Positions 53,641 to 64,000 of a stretch of DNA of 64,000 bases are shown here, piece by piece (the first letter of the stretch is position 1; every line of letters starts with the position of its first letter). The DNA is from Mixophyes australis. Taxonomy: Eukaryota > Chordata > Amphibia > Anura > Limnodynastidae. Below the pieces are notes generated by a model. The model did no database searches. It was not told the origin of the DNA and saw only the letters and a list, made by a program, of their open reading frames with translations. The translations under genes and the position numbers were made by a program. Location: positions 367,352,624-367,416,623 of the forward strand of contig JAVHZZ010000002.1 in assembly GCA_036250195.1 (NCBI GenBank), given 5' to 3'.

Positions 53641-54935
53641 TCTCTGGACCTTGACACTGCTCTTCCTTCTGCTGACATGTTTCTACCTATCCCCTTCCTC
53701 TTCTCCATGTTGCCATTATCTACTGTTGTCCTGGTCCAGTCTCTCAATTCCTTGATCACTTCAATATCTGGCTCCCTCCCTCATCTTCAAGGACTTTAAT
53801 ATCCCTTTAGAAAACCCCTTTGACCCTGCTGCAGGCAAACTTATCTTCCTTGCCACCTACCTTGGTCTCTCTCAATGGACCTCCTCTCCCTCCCACTGCA
53901 GTGGCCATTCCCTAGATCTGTTTTTTCGTACCTTTATACTGTATCTGACGTTAACAATTCACTTTTCCCTCTCTGTGACCACCTCTCATTTAGCATCTCC
54001 CCACCCTCACACCTTCCCAGTTCCCAAAAGTTAATCTCAACAGGTATAACCAGGACACCATTGATTCTGCCACATTCTCCTCCTCCCCCCCCCCCCCCCC
54101 CCCATCACATCACTTTCTTGCTCCAATCAAGCTGTCTCATTCTATAATCACACCATTACTACTGCACTTAACTCTGTCACCCCGGCAGTCACTATGAATC
54201 TTCATTGGTCCCTGCCTCAACCTTGGCATTCAAAATTCAATCTGCTATCTTCAGAAATTCTTCCGTAGCATGGAACATTCTCTCTTCTTACAGTTCTTCA
54301 CTATCCTTTTTTAAACACTCTTACTTCAAGGCTTTCATTTACTTCCAATCCTCAAAGTCTCTATGCTATTTGCCACCTTCAGCTCCCTCTTGTCCCTTCC
54401 CACTCCCCTCCTCACACTCTGCTATCAACTTTGCTACCAGCTTCACTTACAAAATTGAGACAATACGTCATTATATCTCTCACCCTCCTCTGTGGATGCT
54501 ATCTCCTGCTCCCCACTGTCACCCCTAGTCGCTATCCCACTAATCTTCTTTTCCTTCACTCCGGTATCTGCACATGAAGTCCCCAGCCTTCTATCCTTCT
54601 CGACTCCCCCCCCCTTGACCCCATACACTCCCACCTCCACCATTCCCTCTTTTTCGAGGCCTGCTACCACCTTGCCTACCTCCTCAACCTATCCCTCTCC
54701 TCTGATACCTTCTCTTCCTTTAAACATGATCTTCTCTCCCCAAAACTCAAAAAACGTTGTTTGACCCTGCCTCTCTAAATACTGGCCTCCACTCCAAAGA
54801 AACTGCCCTCACTATAGTCACTATCCATCTTCTCTTCGCTAAATCTAAGAGACAATTCTCCCTTCTTATCCTTCTCTACTTCTCTGCTGCCTTCTATACA
54901 GTTGATCACTCCCTCCTTTTGCAAAGTCTCAAATC

Positions 54936-55053
54936 TTTATCACAATCCAAAGAAGGAAAAAAGAATAATGACCTAAATAAGCACTCCAGGTACATGTACC
55001 TGGAGTGCTTATTTAGGTCATTATTCTTTTTTCCTTCTTTGGATTGTGATAAA
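54936..55053. repeat. perfect 118-bp palindrome, no spacer
   Basis: The 59-nt arms are centred between 54994 and 54995 (GGTACATGTACC) without any mismatch. The right arm continues into the rest of the insertion, so the left arm is an inverted copy of its first 58 bases. Confidence 0.95.
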
Positions 55054-55175
55054 TGTTTGCACACATGACCTTAGCACCCCCCCACAATATAGGATATCTA
55101 TTAGTGAGGTAGGGTACTATCCTGTGCGGAGCGGTTACTCCTATTCCCCTTTCCCCTTTTCTTTCCATGATATTA
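54937..55175 (+). mobile_element. 239-bp insertion with 14-bp target duplication and 5' palindrome
   Basis: The LINE is interrupted by 239 bases flanked by AAAGTCTCAAATCT (54923-54936 and 55176-55189). A 14-bp duplication fits target-primed reverse transcription. The first half is a perfect palindrome (54936-55053) and the rest is single-copy sequence ending ATGATATT A. There is no poly(A), no coding frame and no family I recognise. Confidence 0.8.
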
Positions 55176-55994
55176 AAAGTCTCAAATCTATATGCCTCTG
55201 TAACACTTTCCTCTCCTGGTTTTCCTCTTACCTCACCAAACACTTCTTTTCACTCTCTACACCCGACTCCACATCTCCTCCTTCAAAACCTGGCCCTTTC
55301 TCACTAAGGAAGCCTCCAAAAACTCTTATTCACTCCCTTGTAATCTCATCCCTTGATTACTGTAACCTCCCTCTCTCTGACCTACCTTACTCCTTTTTTT
55401 AAGTTTACCATCCGTGCTGTGGCCCGCCTTATTTTTCTCTCCCACCACTCCATCTGTCTCTGACAGACATTGGCTCCTCGTAGCCTACAGAATAAAATTT
55501 TAAAGGCTTTGCCCTTGTCTACTCCCCTCCTGTGGAATGGTTTCCCACACCCTATCAGGTTAGCCTCTACTCTCCAAGGCTTCAAGTGTACCCTTAAGAC
55601 TCATTTTTTTTATTCAAGTCTAACTCCTTTGCGTCAGCTATCCCCTCCACTTCCCCACTCCGTACCACCCTATTTATGTCTTCCCCTTCTCTTTAAAATT
55701 AAGCTCTCAGGAGAAGTGCCCTCTTTCCTCATTTTCTCCTTCTACTAGATTATCACTCTCTGTACATATTGTTGGTCATTACCACCACTCTTACTCACTG
55801 TTCTGTAAATAATGTGAACTGCATTACCATGTTATTCGTGTATTTTTTGTTCAATCACTAAGTTTGGTCTTTGTATAATTTTGTTATTCATGTATTATGT
55901 AATAAGGATCAATGCTTTCTGTTTGTTGTGTACTACTGCATTTGCCGTGTATTGCGCTACGGACCTCTTGTGGCGCCTTATAAATAAAAGATTA

Positions 55995-58900
55995 TAATAA
56001 TAATGTTAAGCTGCCCAACTAAAGCCAAAGTCTTCTCCAAAGTATATATTTACTATGGGAAAGGTGTGCATTGTTCAATATATTACCAGCATGTAAATAA
56101 AATAATAATGACATAACCCTAGAAATATGCATAAATAATGGATCAAAAGGCTCACATGTGCTTAAAAGCAAATAAACCGACTTTTGGACATTAATATTTT
56201 TATGAAACCCTGCATACTAGTCAACTAAATGATATCTTTTCTACCGTTATATTTTACTGTTTGCTCTATCCTTTAGAGACAGAAACTATTAAATTGAGGA
56301 GGTGTTTCTCCATCTTGCAGCAACACAATGCTAGGGCTCCTGAGATTAGGTTAATGCATTTGTAAATAGGAGTGGGGCCAATAATGTCACAGCAAGCTTA
56401 ACAGACATACTATACTTTGCATTATTATGTTTTTGTCCTGTTTCAGAATGTGGCTACAACTGTTCCTAGTGGATAGAGAAGCAGTTGTTCAATCTCTTTA
56501 CTTTTTAATAGAAAAGCAGTGTAATGTCAAGGCAAAGTGGCACAATGCATTGTACTTTCATGCTTATATATTTTCTATATGGAAATTTCTATTTAGTGGT
56601 TTAGTTAACTGTTAAAGAGGAACTGAATCTATTTTGCATACTTTAGTAGGGAGTTAGCTGCATTGTCTATGAGGAGATGCAGGGATCAAGCCAATGAAAG
56701 TAAAATGTGAGGTACACTTTTGTACCTTATATTATGCACACATGCAAAAAGAAATGGTTTAAATATTCACAGATGGAGAGGATGTATTTTTGGAAGTGTT
56801 GCATGGCTTGTAGGCAGACATAGGGCATTTTTTCTGGTGCATGAATGGAGAAGAAGGGGGTTTGGAGGGCAGTCTAATGCTAGATATGCCCCTCTGTAGT
56901 GGCACACACTTAATAAAGCTATCACAAAATTTCTAAACAAAAGAACTTTAGAAACAAATATAAAAAGTTTATTAACAAAATAAACCTGTGTGCTGTGATA
57001 ACATATCATCAAGTTTTTCAACTGTGAAAACTTCTGAAGACAAAGCAGACCGGTTTAACAGAGAAAGAAAAGTGGATTGTATTACAACTCAAATGCCTTA
57101 TTACAATTGCCTGTAATTGTACATGGGTGTTCCTTTGAGCTCTCAAGACTGCAATGTGGTGGTTGTAAGATGTCTTAAATGTCTGTCTACTACTGGTTAG
57201 GAACATCTGTTCTTCAAATTAACTCTTCCACTGCTGCTCACATCGCTCTCCCAGCTCATATGAACAGATCAAAAATACCACATCAAATAAAACAAAAACA
57301 GTCTATATATTTTTCTTGCTAATAAATTGGCTTCATCCGAAAATAACTTTGACACACTGGATCACTTGGATGGACCATCTCCCGATGCTAAAAGTTGCCA
57401 GTTAGCTCCTGTGTACAGTGGACATGACCATCTTAGCTGTGTTACTGCAATACAATTTGGGATCCCTCTAGATTTATTTGACAATATTGTATTGGTTCTG
57501 TTTATCAGGTAATCTAAGCTGCTGTTCAAAGTTGTTTGAAAATTGGTTCAAGTTTGAATCCAAGTAAAATGCACTAGTACATGAGCACAATTCAGTAATT
57601 CAACTATTGCTCTCAAGTTTTGAACAGATGTGTTCAGTTTATTGGCTTCATTAGAAACAAGGTTAAGCCACAAAATGAGCCCTGCCAACTGAAGCCATTT
57701 CTTATTAAAGAAATCGGTTGGTTCATGCCAAAAGTGGGATTCTCTAGCTTGGACACATACAGAAGGGAGAATGACCTACAATCATACAATACACTGATCG
57801 TACATCTACAACATGTTGTAGGATAGTTAGGCAAACACTTTATGTATAGGCGTATCACATACATCCAGCACAAGAACTTAAAAGCTCCTTAAACTGGACA
57901 CCTGTCAGCTCTGTGACAAGGAAACAAGCCAGTGTTTTTCCTTCATTTACATGTAATGACTGGTGACTAGGCTGTGTTTATTTGCACAACTAAAATCTGG
58001 TGGCCCATTGTTACATCTCTAATGTTTTGTACTTTTATTGTGACAGTTGTATTGAGTAATCAGATTTACATTCAGGGGCAGAACAGTGCATCACTGGGCT
58101 CCATAGCAAAATGTGGGTAGGGCCCTGACAATGCTACTCTAGCCTCTTAGGCAAGGCCTAAGGGTTGCAGTTAGCCTACGCAAAAACACTCAAATTCAGC
58201 AGCAAGCAAAATATCATACTGCACATGCACAACAAACAATTCAAAAGAACAGAGCAGAGCGTGGGCCTGGGGGTGAGCAGGGGCCTCGAGGCAGGGTGCG
58301 TATGCAACCCCTGCTTAATTGCCTGAAATAAGTCACAGAAACAGCTTTCAAGTTTGGAGCACTAAGGACACAGTTTTAAATTGTATAAATGAAAGGAATG
58401 CAAGTTAAAATACCCAGCTAATACTGTACAAACAAACCTATTGATAGCACCAAGGATTCTTGGCAAACTTAATGGCGTCAGAGACTATACCCTTTCTGGA
58501 CTCAATGAACACATTTTCTGAAACAATAACCAGGGCCTTCGCAGCAAGGACCCTAAAAGACACATAGACCGAAGGGAAATACTCCTGTGCCCAAACTTAA
58601 ACCTGTGCTTCATGTATTAACCGTTGACTGCACTACTTTCTCACCAAAAACTGTGTTCCTTTAACAGACACACAGCACGCCACCACCTGAGCCAAGAAAC
58701 TCTGCCAAAGAGCCAAACACTTGGGCTATAAAAGCATCAATTTAATGAAAGGAATGCGCACTTCCCTGAGCTCTTCAGGAAAGTAGATAGATCGTTGAAC
58801 CTGTCGTCTATCTTTCACCATGACCAGCCCAAAAGTTAAGTTATTCAGGGGTGATATTGGACCAGCAGATATTAAGTGCTAGCCAGCCTTTGGCTATGAG

Positions 58901-59626
58901 CTGTAAATCAGCTATGATATGCAAATAAGCCCAACAGATTTACCTTTACCCAAATCGTTTACCCTTAAGTGAATCGCTAAAATATTTGGAGCTTGATCAC
59001 CAACAAACATATTAAACACAATTCTTTGTCACCGGGTCAGCCCATTCCCCCCCCCTTTAAATCCACCTAATGTCCACCAAGATGGTAAAAATGCATAAGT
59101 CCTGTTCCAATTAATGTCTGGCAGCCCAGAAGATTAGTCAACCACCCAAATTTGAAGGGGCTTTGGGAAATGATTTGTATTTTGGAATATGTACTGTGCG
59201 TCAGTTATATGCATATGCATGGCAAATTCAACACCATGAAGCAATCACAAAAACATGAATAAAAGGTGAAATAACCCCAGGTAAGCAAGGTAGGATTTAC
59301 CAGCATGTAAACACTGGCGGGAGGTTGAGGCAACCCATATGAAGGTAAAAGTCATTAAAAAAAACCCACCTCAAAAAGGTGTTCATGCTATGAGGCCCTT
59401 CATCGGAGGAAAAATTAGGTAAATTTCTTCATGTCCTCAGTGCCAAAGATGACAAGCGAAGTCCTGGGTTGCCAAAACACGGAGCTTGGTTCCTACAATT
59501 TAGCGTGTCCGATGTATTTTTTATGGACATAGGATTTCCAAATGCCCAATTGGTTGATGCTTTCCATCTACAACCCTGTTACTGCCGCAGAGGTTTCTAA
59601 AGGAATGGGTGCCGTAATAACTTTAA
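55995..59626. other. unassigned, about 3.6 kb
   Basis: No open frame of note, repeat or RNA gene is recognisable. This is the longest featureless stretch of the window. Confidence 0.35.
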
Positions 59627-59858
59627 CCTCTGAGCTTAAGTGCCTCACAGCCCTGGGGTAATGAGTTCGATTCCAGATCATGGCCTTATCTGTGTGGAAC
59701 TTGTATGTTCTGCCCGTCCTCCCACACTTCAAAAACATACTAGTAGATTAATTGGATGCTAACAAATTGACCTTAGTCAATAGACCTAGAGTGAGTTCTC
59801 TATATAGCGCTGCGGAATTAGTGGTGCTATATCAATAGATGATGATTATGATGAAGAA
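59627..59858 (+). mobile_element. 5'-truncated tRNA-derived SINE with L2-like tail
   Basis: It retains the B box (GAGTTCGATTCC), ATGGCCTTATCTGTGTGGAA, ACTTCAAAAACATACTAGTA and the end TAGCGCTGCGGAATTAGTGG with GATGATTATGATGA. Same family as the copies at 49820 and 51948; the A box is lost. Confidence 0.82.
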
Positions 59859-60240
59859 TGTAAGGCCACGGCCACCAACAGGGGATATGGCCGGTCCAGA
59901 TGTAAGGAGCCCAAAGAGACTAGGGGGCCCGGAAAGACCTCTTCATCTGTTATACAAATGGGGGGACATTGACTTTTTAAAGTATTTATTTTTACATAAA
60001 CCAGTCACATAAGGTTTTACTGTGTGGTTTGGCTTAAAAACCTGTCATTTAGGTTTTTCAAGCCCCCACACATTTCATGCAATGGCATGTGACCTGCAGG
60101 CAACGGTATACATACTGTAGTTTCAAAATGAATCCTAGGGGTAAATGTATCAAATGGCTATTTTGTTAAACCCATGTCCCCATCATAAATAATTATTACC
60201 TCCGTTAGCAATCAAATTTAATTACCCCTTAATATAATTA

Positions 60241-61453
60241 TACACTATATGGACAAAAGTATTTGGCCACAGCTGTTAATTATTGAATTGAGGTGTTTCA
60301 ATCAGACCTGTTGCCAGAGGTGTATAACATCAAGCACCTATCCATGCAGTCTTCATTTGCAAACATTTGTTGTACAAAATGGGTCATTCTGAAGATCTCA
60401 GTGACTTCAAGCGTGGTACTGTGATAAGATGCCACCTTTGCAATAAGACGGTTCATGAAATTTTATTCCTGATGGATATTCCATGGTCAACTGTAAGTGA
60501 TATTATTAGAAAGTGAAAGTGTTTAGGAACAACAGCAACTCACCCATGAAGCAGATGACCACGTAATATCACAGAGTGGGGTCAACGACTGCTAATGCGC
60601 ATGGTGTGTAAAAGTCACCAATGCTTTGCTGATTCCATAGCTGAGGAGTTCCGAACAACCACAGTACTTATGAAAGCAGAAAAACTGTTTGGAGGGAGCT
60701 TAATGGAATATGTTTTCATGGCCGAGCAGCTGCATGCAAGCCTCACATCATCAAGACCTGATGGAGTGGTGTAAAGCGCACCGACACGGGATTGTGGAGC
60801 AGTGGAAATGTGTTCTGTATAGTGACGAATCACACTTCCCTGTTTGGCACTCAGATGGGCAAGTCTGGGTTTGGCAGATGCCAGGAGAACGTTACCTGCC
60901 TGACTGCATTATGCCAACTGTGAAGTTTGGTGGAGGAGGAATAATAGTATGAGGTTGTTTTTCAGGGTTTGGGCTAGGCCCCTTATCTTCACTGAAGGGC
61001 AATCTTAATGCTTCAGCATACCAAGTCATTTTGGATAATGCTATGGTTCCAACTTTTTGGCAACAGTTTGGGGAAGGCCTTTTTCAACTCCAACATGACT
61101 GTGCCCCAGTGCACAAAGCAAGGACGACAAGGACATGGTTTAAGGAGTTTAGTGTGGAAGAACTTTACTGGCCTGCACAGATCCCTGACCTCAATCCCAT
61201 CGAACACCTTTGGGATGAACAAACATCCAACATCAGTGCCTGACCTCATGAATGCTCTACAGAATGAATGGGCACAAATTCCCACAGAAACACTCCAACA
61301 TCTTGTGAAAAGTCTTTCAAGAATAGTGGAAGCTGTTATCGCTGCAAAAGGGTACCAAGCCCATATTAAAGTTTATGTATTTAAATACAATGTCATTACA
61401 GTCCCTGTTGGTGTAAGGGTCAAGCGTCAGAATACTTTTGTCCATAGAGTGTA
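60241..61453 (+). mobile_element. Tc1-like DNA transposon, 1.2 kb, inactive
   Basis: Terminal inverted repeats TACACTATATGGACAAAAGT and, inverted, TACACTCTATGGACAAAAGT lie at TA sites. Length and gene position are normal for Tc1 elements. The transposase inside is broken. Confidence 0.93.
60378..61370 (+). pseudogene. Tc1-like transposase, broken
   Basis: The start MGHSEDLSDFKRGT at 60379 resembles the N-terminal helix-turn-helix part of Tc1 transposases. The DDE core is visible in pieces: [12 protein letters not shown] (about 60810-60845, first aspartate), a GLFQLQHDCAPVHKA block (61075-61120, second aspartate) and IPDLNPIEHLWDE (61180-61220, third acidic residue). Stops (for example near 60515 and 60950) and frameshifts inactivate it. 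Confidence 0.88.
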
Positions 61454-61860
61454 TATTCATATTGCACACATAATATAATACAATAATATTGCCCCCTTAA
61501 TAAAAAGAACAATGAAAATTGTCCCCCCTAAGTTAATTCTTAGCCAATTTTGTCCCCATAAACATTAAATAATTATTGTCACAATAATTCATAACTCAAT
61601 GGTGCCTATTCGTAATTTATTAATGGCAAGATAGCTCAAACAGCATGTTTCAGCTAACTAATCTATCAAAAGCAGGTATTTAAATAAGCGGTCTTTTTTT
61701 CTGCTGTTTTGTGCCGGTTTTGTCAGCTCAGGCGATTTTAAACTGTCACACATCACCAGGGGCGCCGAGATGGGGGCCATAATCGTCCCCCCTCCCCTAC
61801 GTGTGCCCTGTCAGTGAGAGCCCTGGGGTCACATCGGACAGGCACCACTTGACAGGTGCC
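61454..61860. other. unassigned intergenic sequence
   Basis: AT-rich sequence, no feature recognised. Confidence 0.3.
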
Positions 61861-61879
61861 GTCCCATGTGTGAATTGCT

Positions 61880-62896
61880 GCGGACTGAACAAGGTTGTGC
61901 ATTTAGGGATCAAAAACAATAACGCAATCTATAAAGTAAATGGAATTAATTTAGGAGAATCTATAATGGAAAAGGATTTGGGAGTGCTCGTAGACAGTAG
62001 ACTTAGCAATAGTGCTCAATGTCAAGCAGCAGCTGCAAGGGCAAACAAAGTATTGGCATGCATAAAAAGGGGCATAGATGCAAGGGAAGACAGTGTAATT
62101 TTGCCACTGTATAAATCGTTGGTAAGACCTCATCTTGAATATGCAGTACAGTTCTGGGCACCATTCTATAAAAAAAGATAATTTGGAACTAGAAAGGGTT
62201 CAGAGAAGGCGACAAAATTGATAATGGGTATGGAGTGATTAAGTTATGAGAAAAGGTTAGCAAGTTTAGGCATGTTTACTTTAGAAAAGAGGTTCCTAAG
62301 AGGAGATATGATTACTATGTACAAATACATTAAGGGTCAATACAGAGAACTTTCATGGGAACTTTTTACCCCAAGGACTATAGACAGGACACGCGGTCAC
62401 CCCCTAAGGTTAGAGGAGAGGAAATTTCACAACAGACAAAGAAAAAGGTTCTTTACAGTAAGAGGGCAGTCAAGATATGGAATTCACTGCCAGGGAAGGT
62501 TGTGATGGCAGATTCAATAGATATGTTTAACAATTTTTTTGTGGAAAAGTATATCCAGGCATACGACCGTTAATTAAAATGAAGGTTTGTTTGTGTTCCA
62601 TCCCCTTTATGTACCCTTCCCTTTTTTTTTTCCTTCTGTACCCCTTTTGAAAAACTTTAAAAATCCCAAAAAAAATTATTTGTAAAAAAAAATAAATGAA
62701 GGTTTGTAGTAGATATAGGGTAAAAATAGGACTGCAATATTGGGTATGGGGGGATTTTCACAATCGACACAGATTGGCGGTTGCGTACTCTGGATCAATT
62801 TCAAATATAAGTGAGAGATCGCAGGAGATCCAAAATAAGTTGAACTTGATGGACTGGTATCTTTTTTCAACCTCATCAACTATGTTACTATGTAAA
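61880..62896 (+). mobile_element. CR1 LINE, 5'-truncated 3' end
   Basis: The frame at 61801-62181 carries the end of reverse transcriptase: LGVLVDSRLSNSAQ, ANKVLACIKRGI and YKSLVRPHLEYAVQFW. After a stop/frameshift the C-terminal part follows (LEKRFLRGDMITMYKYIKG, RTRGHPLRLEERKF). The 3' UTR ends with AACTTGATGGACTGGTATC and ACTATGTTACTATGT, a typical CR1 end in amphibians. It is moderately decayed. Confidence 0.88.
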
Positions 62897-62914
62897 GGAA
62901 GGGGGGGATGTTAA

Positions 62915-63215
62915 TATAGTGTGTGTGCGCGCGCAGCAAGTAAATATAGTGTGTATTATGTTAATATAGTGTGTGCGCATGTGTGTGTGTGGGCAGTATG
63001 TTAATATAGTGTATGGGGGGGAATTCAATTTTCAATACCAAAAGTAACGTGGCTGCGCACTACTACTGATATTACTCTGAGCTGCGAGCAGAAATCAAAA
63101 TTACTGTATTAATAGTAATGTAATTAACGCAGCATTGAGCATGGACAAATTGAATTCCCGCTTATGTGTGTTATGTTAATATAGTGTGTGTGAAGGGGGG
63201 CAGTATATTAATAGA
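62915..63215 (+). repeat. degenerate GT/GC-rich tandem repeat interrupted by a MITE
   Basis: The word TTAATATAGTGTGTG recurs at least five times with variable GT/GCGC runs. A small MITE (63018-63159) splits the array. Confidence 0.7.
63018..63159. mobile_element. small MITE, about 142 bp
   Basis: Ends GGGAATTCAATTTTC and, inverted, GGGAATTCAATTTGTC. The insertion into the GT-rich tandem repeat confirms mobility. The target duplication is unclear. Confidence 0.65.
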
Positions 63216-63581
63216 AAATGTAAGGGAAGACTAGGTCTTAATATAGTATGGGAGGGAGGCTATTTAATGTTGGAGTGCAGGTGGGGGCTAATTATTTAAT
63301 GGGTACTATTTTATTTGTGGGGTGATGGTGGGACAATTTAATTTATTGTTGTGGATATTTATTTTAATAGTGGGGCCTCTTAATTTAAGGTGAGGTGACG
63401 GGACCTTTAATTTAATGCTGGGGTGGTTTGGGGCTATTATTTGAATATGGGGCTGATTTTGGGGAGGAGGGCTATTTATTAAATTGAATATGAATTATTT
63501 AATGCCCGGGTGGTTTTGGGAAATTGCTATATTTGCTAAAGGTAAATGCTATTTCATTTTTGCTGGGTCTGTTTGGAGGGA
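63216..63581. other. unassigned purine-rich sequence
   Basis: Degenerate TTTAAT/GGGG-rich sequence, no gene recognised. Confidence 0.35.
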
Positions 63582-64000
63582 GAGAAAACGGGATTTATAC
63601 TTACGATAAATCTTTTTCTCTGAGTCCATCTGGGGGACACTCCTTAACCATGGGGTTGAGTTGGGGGGAGGAGTCTGGCACCCAAATGGTTAACTTTTTT
63701 CAGCTGACAGCATTATCTACATATTAATATAATGCAAATATATATGTTGTTTACTTCCATTCATGAGTGCCCCTTAAGGTCATTTTCTTTTCTCTCTGTT
63801 CAATAAGCATATCACCCCCGCCAATTACCACATACCTCAGTTTGATTACAAAAGCCATTAGGAAGATAGGCCAATCAACCAAGACACACCACTCAGAGGG
63901 GGGAGTGGAGACAAAACAACGAAAAGACGGGGGGGATCGGAGTGTCCCCCAGATGGACTCAGAGAAAAAGATTTATCGTAAGTATAAATCCCGTTTTCTC
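63582..64000. mobile_element. foldback MITE with 62-nt perfect terminal inverted repeats
   Basis: The arms 63582-63643 and 63939-64000 are exact inverted copies, starting GAGAAAACGGGATTTATACT. The interior of about 295 bases has no coding frame. The right end coincides with the window end, so the target duplication and perhaps more of the arm cannot be seen. Confidence 0.85.

Larger units (their letters stand above)
53640..55990 (+). pseudogene. decayed L2/CR1-like LINE, plus strand
   Basis: Fragments in order: endonuclease (DFNIPLENPFDPAAGKLIF and HSLDLFF, about 53795-53935), a linker, and reverse transcriptase ([20 protein letters not shown], about 54860-54920). The sequence resumes after an insertion as SLKSICLCNTFLSWFSSYLT (55175-55240). 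A thumb region lies near 55320-55380, a C-terminal domain at 55400-55620, and the end GCGCTACGGACCTCTTGTGG with an ATAATAATAA tail at 55950-56000. Many stops and frameshifts. A poly(C) run of about 20 bases interrupts it near 54085. The insertion is the element at 54937-55175. Confidence 0.85.

Noticed and set aside
54123..54764. Proline/serine-rich frames of 90-107 codons
   Set aside because: They are shadow or decayed frames of the CT-rich LINE between endonuclease and reverse transcriptase.
57327..57873. Small frames in the 56-59.6 kb stretch as host exons
   Set aside because: They are 60-80 codons, without splice context or recognisable protein motif.

Overview
This is eukaryotic, non-coding, repeat-dominated DNA. 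The mixture suggests an amphibian, most likely a frog: a ZBED-type hAT, a chromovirus with a chromodomain, a Ngaro/DIRS remnant with an SGNH hydrolase, L2/CR1 LINEs, tRNA-headed SINEs with an L2-like tail, and abundant short inverted-repeat MITEs. The species is inference, because no host gene is recognisable. I found no convincing host exon, rRNA gene, functional tRNA or CRISPR array.

Layout. 687-7947: a complete hAT DNA transposon with an exact 8-bp target duplication, an intact 1002-codon transposase and internal tandem arrays. 8758-9078 and 13460-13848: two non-autonomous hAT MITEs, each with an exact 8-bp duplication. 11586-12266: a solo Ty3/Gypsy LTR. 14432-14838: nested MITEs. 14966-16661: a decayed Gypsy pol. 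17557-21110: a decayed Ngaro element. 24780-27180: a decayed LINE on the minus strand. 29284-34839: a complete chromovirus on the minus strand with LTRs that look identical. 35094-35999: two MITEs. 37854-40200: an old hAT relative. 40930-47346: a rearranged endogenous retrovirus zone (env and 3' LTR on plus, pol and gag pieces on minus) that also holds an L2-type LINE. 49820-52259: SINEs, a MITE, a long AT microsatellite; a 33-bp minisatellite follows. 53640-55990: a decayed LINE broken by a 239-bp insertion that begins with a perfect palindrome. 60241-61453: a dead Tc1 element. 61880-62896: a CR1 3' end. 63582-64000: a foldback element with 62-nt perfect arms that reaches the window edge.

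The most informative object is the minus-strand chromovirus. From sequence alone it shows a 5-bp target duplication (TCAAG), 659-bp LTRs that look identical, intact gag and pol, a canonical -1 frameshift site (GGGAAAC) followed after 5 nt by an 11-bp stem-loop, and a Tf1/sushi-like self-priming arrangement: ten bases next to the 5' LTR are complementary to the predicted first bases of the transcript. Its LTRs carry two RFX-type X-box palindromes, and the diverged solo LTR at 11586-12266 keeps the promoter spacing, the self-priming 5' end and one X-box. The other strong candidate for recent activity is the hAT element, whose three predicted catalytic acidic residues and BED finger are intact.
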